From: Myxococcales bacterium UBA5297 | GTDB taxonomy: Bacteria > Myxococcota > Myxococcia > Myxococcales > UBA5297 | Direction: 5' to 3' | NCBI GenBank assembly: GCA_002408385.1 | Contig: DHSB01000007.1 | Location: 51,376-57,380, forward strand | Length of the DNA: 6,005 nt | Shown: piece after piece, positions 1-5,675 of the stretch | Position numbering within the stretch: position 1 is the stretch's first letter | Layout of the letters: each line of letters begins with the position of its first letter | The notes under the pieces: model-generated | Database searches by the model: none | What the model was told of the DNA's origin: nothing | Seen by the model: the letters and a program-made list of their open reading frames with translations, nothing else | Position numbers and translations under genes: made by a program

Positions 1-64
1 TCCTCGGGAGGCTACGCTCGAGGTGACCGGAGGGCCGCCGGGCCGAGTTGAAAGAGATCTATCG

Positions 65-78
65 GCACCTCTTGGTGC
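65..78 (-). terminator. Possible terminator hairpin after the radical SAM gene
   Basis: Read on the minus strand, GCACC-AAGA-GGTGC forms a perfect 5-bp stem with a 4-nt loop, about 30 nt past the TAG stop of the radical SAM gene. It is followed by a pyrimidine-rich stretch (CTCTTTC) rather than a true U-tract. A second 6-bp hairpin (112-127, CTTCGG/CCGAAG) lies inside the last codons of the gene. The position suits a 3'-end structure, but the stem is short and such stems arise by chance in GC-rich DNA. Confidence 0.25.
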
Positions 79-108
79 TGCGTTTGCCACCGCGAGGCAC
101 GCCGGGGG

Positions 109-966
109 CTACTTCGGGGCGCCGAAGACCCCGACCTGGAGCCCGAGCGCCGAGACGCGCTCGGCGATGCGCGACAGCTCTTCGTCGCTCACGGCCTCGA
201 CCCCGGGCACGGCCGTCGTCCGGGCGATCGTGTAGAGCTGCACCCTGTCGATCTGCGCGCCCGCGTCGCGCAGCTCCCGCAGCCGCTCCAGATAGGCCGC
301 GATTTCCTCCTCGGCAGGCGGGCCGTCGGGCAGCCGCATGAACAGCGACTGGATGATGAGCGGGCGCACCCGCCCCGACTCCCGCAGATTCGCGAGGACG
401 CGCGCGAACGGAACCTTCGAGCGGTTGACGCGCTGGTAGTGCGCCTCGGTGCCGGCGTCGAGCTTCGCCCAGACCTCGCCGCGCGGGCCGAGAGAGGCGA
501 GCGCCTCGATCACCTGCGGGCGGTCGAGCAGCGTGGCGTTGGTGATGACCACGACCTTCGCCTCGAGCGCACGCCGCTCGAGCGCCTCCGCGGCGAGGCG
601 GCAGGCCTCGGCGAACGCGGGCGAGGCGGTCGGCTCGCCGTCGCCGCTGAAGGCGAGATCGTTGAGCCGGCGCAAAGGCTCGGGCGTGCGGGTAAAGGGC
701 TCCTGCTCGAAGAGCGCGCCGCTGGCGACCAGGGCGAGCATCTGGTCGAGCTCGGCGGCCAGCCGCTCGAGCTCGATGCCGCCGGCACGCCCGGGGACCG
801 TGCGGTCGACCATGCAGTAGACGCAGTCGAAGGTGCAGGCCTTGTTCGGGTTCAGGTTGACGCCAATCGACAGCCCGCGCGAACGCCGGCTGATGACCGG
901 GTAGACGTACTGGTTGGTGCGCCACTCGCGGCTGTGTTGTCGGAAGAGAGGGGTGCTGACATCCAT
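109..966 (-). CDS. Radical SAM protein, TYW1-like (COG0731 type)
   Basis: This is a 285-aa, probably cytoplasmic enzyme that binds a [4Fe-4S] cluster and S-adenosylmethionine. The canonical CX3CX2C motif is C44-TFD-C48-VY-C51, preceded by an IGVNLNPNK stretch typical of the TYW1/COG0731 group. An AFSGDGEPT segment (residues 105-113) is the SAM-contacting 'GGE'-type motif, and VVITNATLL (139-147) and KLDAG (168-172) fit further strands of the radical SAM barrel. In archaea and eukaryotes related proteins build the tricyclic base of wyosine at tRNA-Phe position 37. That reaction needs a second cluster held by N-terminal cysteines, and this protein has no cysteine before C44 and only one other (C122). 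A wyosine synthase role is therefore unlikely, and the true substrate is unknown. The ATG start at 966 is preceded by GAGAGA (971-976, spacing 4). The gene is transcribed divergently from dnaB. Confidence 0.92.
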   Translation of the reverse strand: MDVSTPLFRQHSREWRTNQYVYPVISRRSRGLSIGVNLNPNKACTFDCVYCMVDRTVPGRAGGIELERLAAELDQMLALVASGALFEQEPFTRTPEPLRRLNDLAFSGDGEPTASPAFAEACRLAAEALERRALEAKVVVITNATLLDRPQVIEALASLGPRGEVWAKLDAGTEAHYQRVNRSKVPFARVLANLRESGRVRPLIIQSLFMRLPDGPPAEEEIAAYLERLRELRDAGAQIDRVQLYTIARTTAVPGVEAVSDEELSRIAERVSALGLQVGVFGAPK

Positions 967-995
967 GGGGTCTCTCGCAGGGCTGAAGGGCCGGG

Positions 996-1001
996 ATTCT
1001 A
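996..1001 (-). promoter_or_regulatory. Candidate -10 box for the radical SAM gene
   Basis: The minus strand reads TAGAAT here, 5 of 6 matches to the sigma-70 -10 consensus. It lies 29 bases upstream of the ATG, which would give a leader of about 20-25 nt. No good -35 hexamer is visible at the usual distance. The box abuts a perfect 12-bp palindrome. The same hexamer occurs upstream of dnaB, which supports it slightly. Confidence 0.35.
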
Positions 1002-1013
1002 GCGAAGCTTCGC
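1002..1013. promoter_or_regulatory. Perfect 12-bp palindrome, possible operator
   Basis: GCGAAGCTTCGC is an exact palindrome with no spacer, placed directly upstream of the TAGAAT -10 candidate of the radical SAM gene. In that promoter it would occupy the spacer between -10 and -35, a classic place for a dimeric repressor or a spacer-distorting activator. The function is inferred from symmetry and position only. Confidence 0.3.
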
Positions 1014-1550
1014 GAAAACCGACGCGGCGGGTGATCGGTCTCGAGCGTAGGCCGAGCTTACGAGGCCGAAGTCGAGGTGGGGTGATTTCCCGACACCTCT
1101 TGCGGGTTTCACTGTCGGCCCGTAGCTGCGGCGCCTCTGTCGCGCCTCATTCCAGAACAGCCGGGCGCGACCGGCGAGTCCGCGACGAGCCGACGAGCGG
1201 TACGAAAGGCCGTCTCGCGAGCGGTTGAACGAGACGTGCCTCGCCGCAGGGCCGCTCTCGGAGCCGAGAATCGGACGCGCGGCGACTCCATGAGCGCTCC
1301 AGACCTCCTCGCCTGCCGGGTCCGTCGGGTGGCGCCCGCGCAACGGCCGGGCCGAAGCCTCGAGCGGCGAGGGCCGCGGCGCCGGCCTGCGGCGATGGGC
1401 TTCGTTGCTCGAAGTCCAGGGCACGGCGCGTTCGGTGGACGCTTTTGAACCACCGTGATTGGAGACCGAGGCCTCGGCCCGGACGCAGTGAGGGCAAGAG
1501 TCGGGGTCAGTCGGGTCCCCTTCCTCCTCTTCTCTGACCGCCAACATAGT

Positions 1551-1556
1551 TAGAAT
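1551..1556 (+). promoter_or_regulatory. Candidate -10 box for dnaB
   Basis: TAGAAT sits in a short AT-richer island (CATAGTTAGAAT) within otherwise GC-rich DNA, 38 bases before the dnaB ATG. It matches 5 of 6 positions of the sigma-70 -10 consensus. No convincing -35 element lies 16-18 bp upstream. A TGACC-containing hexamer at 1534-1539 is too close. The expected leader would be about 30 nt and would contain the hairpin at 1569-1582. Confidence 0.4.
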
Positions 1557-1568
1557 GCCGACTGCCGC

Positions 1569-1582
1569 GGGCGCCTGCGCCC
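1569..1582 (+). other. GC hairpin in the dnaB leader beside the ribosome-binding site
   Basis: GGGCGC-CT-GCGCCC is an exact inverted repeat, realistically a 5-bp stem with a CCTG tetraloop. It ends 2 nt before the GAGGAG Shine-Dalgarno sequence (1585-1590), which is 4 nt from the dnaB ATG. Such a stem in the 5' leader could tune ribosome access without covering the Shine-Dalgarno itself. No regulatory ligand is suggested by the sequence. Confidence 0.4.
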
Positions 1583-1594
1583 CCGAGGAGCACC

Positions 1595-2983
1595 ATGGCC
1601 GACGAGAGCCTCTTCCCAGACCGACTGCCTCACGATCACGCCGCGGAGCGCGCCGTGCTCGGCGGCGTGCTCGCCGACCCCAAGGTCTTCTCGGAGATCG
1701 CTACCCTCCTGCAGCCCGAGGACTTCCACCACGAGGGTCACGCGGCGGTCTACGAGGCCTTCGTCCACCTCGAGACCACCTCGCAGCCCATAGACGTGCT
1801 CACCGTGGGCGCGACGCTCAAGGCGATGGGCAAGCTCGGCCTGGCCGGCGGGCCCGCCTACCTCGCCGAGCTCGAGGTTTCGGTCCCCACGACCGCAAAC
1901 TCCAAGTCCTACGCCGTCCTCGTCCAGCAGAAGTCGATCAAGCGGCGGATGGTCGCCATCTCGCGCGAGCTGGGCCACCTGGCCATCGAGCCGGCGACCC
2001 CGGTCGAGGCCCTGCTCGAGGAGGCCGAGCGACGCATCCTGGCCGTCTCCGAGCGCAGCCTCGCCGGCGACCTGCGCCCGTTCTCCGCGGTGCTCGACAA
2101 GACGCTGGAGACCATCGACAAGCTGCGCACCTCCGGCGGCGGCGGGGTGACCGGACTGCCGACCGGGTTCCACGACCTCGACCACATGCTGACCGGCCTG
2201 CACCCGGGCGAGCTGATCATCCTCGCGGCCCGCCCAGGCTGCGGCAAGACGAGCCTCGCCCTCAACATCGCGGCCCACGCCGCCTTGCGCGCGAAGAAGG
2301 CCGTCGCGGTCTTCAGCCTCGAGATGCCCGAGGACCAGCTCGCGATGCGCCTGCTGTCGGCCGAGACCCGGGTGGAGATGAAGCGCATCCGCGAAGGCAG
2401 GCTCGGCCAGGCGCACATGGAGAAGATCGCCGCCGCGGCCAACCAGCTCTGGGAGGCGCCGCTCTACATCGACGACTCGGGCTCGCTCTCCTCGTTCGAG
2501 CTGCGCACCAAGCTGCGGCGCCTCAAGTCGCGCATCGAGAAGCTCGAGCCCAAGCAGGAGCTCGGTCTGGTGATGATCGACTACCTGCAGTTGATGCGGC
2601 AGCACGGCCGCGTCGAGAGCCGCCAGCAGGAGGTCCAGGAGATAAGCCGCAGCCTCAAGTCGCTCTCCAAGGACCTCGGGGTGCCCGTCCTCGCGCTCTC
2701 CCAGCTCAACCGAAAGGTCGAGGAGCGCCGGGGCACCAAGAGCAAGCCGATGCTCTCGGACCTTCGCGAATCGGGCGCCATCGAGCAGGACGCCGACGTG
2801 GTGCTCTTCATCCACCGAGAGCAGGACGACGACGAGGGCGCCGTTCAGGTCGCGGGTCAGGGAGCCGAGGTCGAGATCGTCATCGCCAAGCAGCGCAACG
2901 GTCCGACCGGCGGCGTCCCGCTGCTGCTGTTCCCGGAGTACACGCGCTTCGAGAACCCACTCAAGGAAGGCACAACCCACTAG
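1595..2983 (+). CDS. dnaB: Replicative DNA helicase DnaB
   Basis: DnaB is the hexameric, ATP-driven 5'-3' helicase that unwinds DNA at the replication fork and recruits primase DnaG. The 462-aa length is close to E. coli DnaB (471 aa). Residues about 10-110 are the N-terminal collar that binds primase (PHDHAAERAVLGG start). A linker follows, with an SGGGG run at 180-184, then the RecA-like motor from about 185. The Walker A motif is ARPGCGKTS (K218, with G-C where S-M is common). Catalytic E243 lies in FSLEMP, Walker B is VMIDYLQL (D329), and LSQLNR (Q370) and SDLRESG (388-394) follow. K432 and R434 in KQRNGPTG are the trans-acting piston and arginine finger. No intein interrupts it. The ATG at 1595 has GAGGAG 4 nt upstream. 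It is not preceded by the frequent neighbours rpsR/rplI. A response regulator follows after 12 nt, probably in the same transcript. Confidence 0.98.
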   Translation: MADESLFPDRLPHDHAAERAVLGGVLADPKVFSEIATLLQPEDFHHEGHAAVYEAFVHLETTSQPIDVLTVGATLKAMGKLGLAGGPAYLAELEVSVPTTANSKSYAVLVQQKSIKRRMVAISRELGHLAIEPATPVEALLEEAERRILAVSERSLAGDLRPFSAVLDKTLETIDKLRTSGGGGVTGLPTGFHDLDHMLTGLHPGELIILAARPGCGKTSLALNIAAHAALRAKKAVAVFSLEMPEDQLAMRLLSAETRVEMKRIREGRLGQAHMEKIAAAANQLWEAPLYIDDSGSLSSFELRTKLRRLKSRIEKLEPKQELGLVMIDYLQLMRQHGRVESRQQEVQEISRSLKSLSKDLGVPVLALSQLNRKVEERRGTKSKPMLSDLRESGAIEQDADVVLFIHREQDDDEGAVQVAGQGAEVEIVIAKQRNGPTGGVPLLLFPEYTRFENPLKEGTTH

Positions 2984-2995
2984 CGGGGGCTCACC

Positions 2996-3901
2996 ATGAG
3001 CGAAAGGCGGCAAGCCCGCATCCTGGTCGCGGACGACGACCTTCACACCCGCAACCTCGTGTGCGAGGTCTGCGAAGCGCTCGGCCACGCCACGCTGGTC
3101 GCCGAGGACGGCGAGCAGGCGCTCGCCCGCGCCCTCGAAACGACGCCCGACCTGCTGCTGCTCGACCTGATGATGCCGCGGCTCGACGGGTTCGAGATCC
3201 TCCGCCGCCTGCGGGCGACCCCGGGCAACCGCGACATCGCGGTGATCATCCTGACGGCGGTCGGCGACATCGACGGGAAGCTCAGAGGCATCGAGCTGGG
3301 GGCCGACGACTATGTGACCAAGCCCTTCCGCGTCGCCGATCTGCAGCGGCGCATCGATCTCGTGCTCGACAAGCGGCGCTACCGGCGCGAGCTGCGCTCG
3401 GCGCAGCTTCGGCCACAGGACCCGCTCATGGGCGCCGGCGCGTTTCCCGAGCTGAAGGCAGACCTCGAGCGCAGTGTCGCCGAGGCGCGCGAGGCCGGCA
3501 GGCCGCTCGCGGCGTTGTTCATTTCGGTCGACGACTTCGCCGTCGCCGGCGCCGGGCTCGGGCCGCGGGCGAGCGGCGAGCTGCTGCGCGAGGTGGCAGC
3601 GCGCATCGAGCGGACGCTGCGGGAGCCCGACCGCGTCTTTCGCATCGACCTGGAGACCTTCGTCGTGCTCATGCCCGACACCACCTGCGAAGCGGCCCAC
3701 CACGTCGCCGAGCGCCTGTTCAAAACGGTTTGCCAGGCGCCAGCAGTTCAGTCGGTGGACCTCAACGCCCTCACCATCTCGGTGGGGATCGCGGGGTTTC
3801 CGCGATACGGCGCAGACCGCTCCTTCGACCTGATCCACGCCGCCAGCCTCGCGCTCGCCAACGCCAAGCGCGGCGGCGCCGGCTCAATCTGCATCGCCTG
3901 A
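2996..3901 (+). CDS. Response regulator with degenerate GGDEF domain (PleD/PopA-like)
   Basis: This 301-aa cytoplasmic protein has two domains. Residues about 7-125 are a complete phospho-receiver: acidic pocket D13-D14-D15, phosphoacceptor D57 in LLLLDLMMP, T87 in IILTA, and K109 in VTKPF. Residues about 141-300 have the GGDEF fold, with DPLMG in place of DPLTG, TISVGIAGFPRYG, and a terminal ALANAKRGG resembling the usual ALYxAKxxG. The active site is lost: the GGDEF signature is replaced by DLETF (218-222) and the first metal-binding Asp by S177 in ISVDDF. Diguanylate cyclase activity is therefore not expected. However, R209-EP-D212 sits five residues before DLETF, exactly where the c-di-GMP-binding RxxD inhibitory site lies, so it may act as a c-di-GMP sensor. 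It starts 12 nt after dnaB with only a weak GGGGG upstream, which suggests translational coupling. No cognate kinase is in view. Confidence 0.9.
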   Translation: MSERRQARILVADDDLHTRNLVCEVCEALGHATLVAEDGEQALARALETTPDLLLLDLMMPRLDGFEILRRLRATPGNRDIAVIILTAVGDIDGKLRGIELGADDYVTKPFRVADLQRRIDLVLDKRRYRRELRSAQLRPQDPLMGAGAFPELKADLERSVAEAREAGRPLAALFISVDDFAVAGAGLGPRASGELLREVAARIERTLREPDRVFRIDLETFVVLMPDTTCEAAHHVAERLFKTVCQAPAVQSVDLNALTISVGIAGFPRYGADRSFDLIHAASLALANAKRGGAGSICIA

Positions 3902-3911
3902 ACGGCCGACG

Positions 3912-3932
3912 AGCCTGCCTAAAAAGCAGGCT
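3912..3932. terminator. Stem-loop terminator candidate between convergent genes
   Basis: AGCCTGC (3912-3918) pairs perfectly with GCAGGCT (3926-3932) across a 7-nt loop, CTAAAAA. It starts 11 nt after the stop of the response regulator. There is no U-tract on either strand, so it is not a textbook intrinsic terminator. Its place right after the dnaB operon and opposite the end of the caspase-like gene suggests a bidirectional 3'-end structure. Two weaker inverted repeats follow: 3948-3968 (GAGGCTT/AAGCCCTC with one bulge) and 3997-4009 (GCGGGC-T-GCCCGC). Confidence 0.5.
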
Positions 3933-4038
3933 GCAGACTCCAGACCCGAGGCTTCAGGTCAAGCCCTCGAGCAGCGCCCGGAGGAGGCCTGCGCTCGCGG
4001 GCTGCCCGCTGACTCGCTCGCCCGGTCTCTTCGACGCT

Positions 4039-5661
4039 TCAGAAGCTGCCCGCCAGTCCGATGCCCTGGGGCGAGAGCCCGAGCAGGACCGGCGGCGGCC
4101 GGCTCAGATCGAGCGTCAGCAGCGCGGCGCCGAGCAGGATCGTCGCCCCCGCCCCCACCGCCGCGCCCGCCCCGGCCGCGCTGTAGACGGCCGCGCGCGA
4201 CTGGGCTCGAGGATCGGTCGCCCGGCTGTTGGCGGTCTCGTTGGCCAACAGGAACATGCCGGCCGAACCCGCGCCGAGCACCAGACCGCTCGCGAGGGCG
4301 ACCCAGGTGCGCGACTGAACGCCGGCCGAGGGGCGCAGCGCGTCGGGGTGTGCGTACAACGCCGCGAGCGCCTCGTCGCCGAGCTCCTCGGGCAGCACCG
4401 GCTTGCCGGGGTTCTGCGGGACCGGCAGGCGCAGCAGCGAGCAGTAGGCCCGGTAGAACGAGTAGTCGAACGGCCGCGAGAACAAGGCCCGTCGGTACTC
4501 CTCGTCGATCGCCCCGCGCGTCGCGCGCCGCGGCTCGGCGAAGGACATGGTGTTCGACGCGATGACCGTCTTCTTCGAGAAGTCGAGGACGCTCTCGCCC
4601 TCGCGGCCGCTCAGGTAGTAGCGGCCCGAGCCCCACACCGCGAAGACCGAGGGGATGCCCTTGGGCTTGTGCAGGTCGAGCAACCGCTCGCCGTCTTCGG
4701 ATTCGACCTCGTAGTGGCCCTCGAAGCGCGCGTCGAGCATCACGAGCTGGCGGGGGCGGAAGCCGTTGCGGTCGGAGAGCGAAGCCTCGGCGCGCGCAGG
4801 GGGCGGAGTGACGGTCACCTCGAGCCGGGCCCGCGGGTCCTTGACCGCGCCCGAGGCCGCGGCGATGAACGCGCCAAGCTCGGGGTAGGTCACCCGCCCG
4901 TCGAGATCGATGTCCGCCGCGCCCGACAGTCCCGAGCGCACCAGGTGCGAGAAGACCCCGCCGCGGTAGGCCGACCACTCGTGGACCTTCACATCGCCGC
5001 TGGTGGCGAGCACGAACCCGACGTTCGGATAGCTCTCGGGCGCCGAGGCGGCCCCGAACAGCTCGCCCATTCGACCCGAGTAGTCCTCCTCGGCCGGGGT
5101 CAGGCCCGCGCCCCGGTCGTGGACGACGAAGTAGGCCGAGCAGGCGTCGATGATCACGTGCATCGCATCCGGCCGCTCGAGCGGGTCTTCGGGCGCGCTG
5201 AGCACGAGCCGGTGCAGCTCGGTGCGGGTGAGCTTGTCGCCGACGAGGTTGACGTAGCCCTCGCCGTCCTTTCCGCGGGCGCCGTGGCCGATGTAGACGA
5301 AATAGACCTCGGCCTGCTCGCCCGCCTCGTGGACCGCGCGCACCTTCGCCCGAAGGCCGGCGAGCGCCCGCTCGAGCTGGTGCTTGTCTGGGATGCGCGC
5401 GCGGCGCGCGAGATCGTCGTAGACGAGCCGGCTCTCGGTGTCGAAGACCGTCAAGAGCGTCGTCTCGGCGGCCAGCCTGTCGAAGAGCCGGACGTACTTG
5501 GCGGCGTCGTCGTCGGCGTACTTGAGGGTGGCGACGCCGGGGTCCACCGAGGTGTTGACGCCGAGCACCACGGCGAGGGTGCGGGGCTCGGCGCGCGCGC
5601 GCGCGGGCACGGCCCACAGCCCAAGGGAGAGCGCAACGAGGCCAGCGAGAAGAAGCTTCAT
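4039..5661 (-). CDS. Secreted caspase-like protein (peptidase C14) with EF-hand loop and C-terminal membrane segments
   Basis: This 540-aa protein is probably exported. Residues 1-24 form a signal peptide (MKLLLAGLVALSL core) with an A-R-A cleavage site before E25. Residues about 28-265 look like a caspase/metacaspase p20-like domain: H126 in YIGHG and C174 in IIDACSA form the expected catalytic dyad, and D172 could help recognise a basic P1 residue. Residues 250-261 match an EF-hand loop (D250, D252, D254, G255, V257, E261), so calcium may bind here. A domain with no recognised relative follows (about 275-445), then two hydrophobic segments (about 452-473 and 489-518) and a C-terminus ending in GSF. 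The ATG at 5661 is preferred because AAGGAGG (5668-5674) lies 6 nt upstream. An ATG at 5679 would add six residues but lacks a ribosome-binding site. The target is unknown; cell-envelope proteolysis or regulated cell death are possible roles. It follows another gene after 14 nt. Confidence 0.87.
   Translation of the reverse strand: MKLLLAGLVALSLGLWAVPARARAEPRTLAVVLGVNTSVDPGVATLKYADDDAAKYVRLFDRLAAETTLLTVFDTESRLVYDDLARRARIPDKHQLERALAGLRAKVRAVHEAGEQAEVYFVYIGHGARGKDGEGYVNLVGDKLTRTELHRLVLSAPEDPLERPDAMHVIIDACSAYFVVHDRGAGLTPAEEDYSGRMGELFGAASAPESYPNVGFVLATSGDVKVHEWSAYRGGVFSHLVRSGLSGAADIDLDGRVTYPELGAFIAAASGAVKDPRARLEVTVTPPPARAEASLSDRNGFRPRQLVMLDARFEGHYEVESEDGERLLDLHKPKGIPSVFAVWGSGRYYLSGREGESVLDFSKKTVIASNTMSFAEPRRATRGAIDEEYRRALFSRPFDYSFYRAYCSLLRLPVPQNPGKPVLPEELGDEALAALYAHPDALRPSAGVQSRTWVALASGLVLGAGSAGMFLLANETANSRATDPRAQSRAAVYSAAGAGAAVGAGATILLGAALLTLDLSRPPPVLLGLSPQGIGLAGSF
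5591..5605. repeat. (GC)7 dinucleotide run in the signal-peptide codons
   Basis: Fifteen bases of strictly alternating G and C (5591-5605) fall where the caspase-like gene encodes the A-R-A-R-A residues at its signal peptidase site. The run can adopt Z-DNA and is a possible slippage site. Gain or loss of one dinucleotide would shift the frame within the first 25 codons. It is short enough to be a by-product of Ala/Arg codons in GC-rich DNA. Confidence 0.6.
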
Positions 5662-5667
5662 CGAGGG

Positions 5668-5674
5668 CCTCCTT
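5668..5674 (-). promoter_or_regulatory. Strong Shine-Dalgarno that decides the start of the caspase-like gene
   Basis: AAGGAGG on the minus strand lies 6 nt before the ATG at 5661 and downstream of the alternative ATG at 5679. It lies in the 14-nt gap after the stop codon of the upstream gene (5676-5678). This supports initiation at 5661 and a two-gene transcript. Confidence 0.75.
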
Positions 5675-5675
5675 C

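Larger units (their letters stand above)
967..1594. other. Long divergent intergenic region with several inverted repeats
   Basis: These 628 bases separate the divergent radical SAM and dnaB genes, and I see no convincing protein gene in them. The open frames present start without a ribosome-binding site and translate to Arg/Pro/Ser-rich peptides without recognisable motifs. Several short inverted repeats occur: 1002-1013 (perfect palindrome), 1046-1062 (7-bp stem including one G-U on the plus strand), 1074-1099 (GAGGTG-GGG paired with CCC-GA-CACCTC), 1211-1236 (7-bp stem), 1256-1269 (6-bp stem) and 1433-1455 (6-bp stem, CGGTGG/CCACCG). No signature of tRNA, tmRNA, RNase P RNA, SRP RNA or 6S RNA was recognised. 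It may hold promoters plus an unrecognised RNA, or may simply be non-coding. Confidence 0.6.

Noticed and set aside
1..108. A possible end of a plus-strand gene entering from the left edge
   Set aside because: Two frames stop by position 51, and the third reads on antisense into the radical SAM gene without any recognisable protein pattern.
59..925. A 288-codon minus-strand open frame overlapping the radical SAM gene in another frame
   Set aside because: It is Arg/Ala-rich without motifs, whereas the other frame has the full CX3CX2C signature.
1433..1460. A GGTTCAAA string on the minus strand resembling a tRNA T-loop
   Set aside because: The flanking bases do not form a 5-bp T-stem around a 7-nt loop, and no acceptor, D or anticodon arm could be assembled around it.
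999..1547. A 182-codon minus-strand open frame filling the intergenic region, with a CPHC motif near its start
   Set aside because: There is no Shine-Dalgarno before its ATG, its composition is Arg/Ser-rich with mixed third positions, and it has no domain pattern. One CxxC pair is not enough to call a gene.
1550..3838. A 762-codon open frame antisense to dnaB and the response regulator
   Set aside because: It mirrors the codon structure of the genes opposite, has no recognisable domain or ribosome-binding site, and covers genes with clear catalytic motifs.
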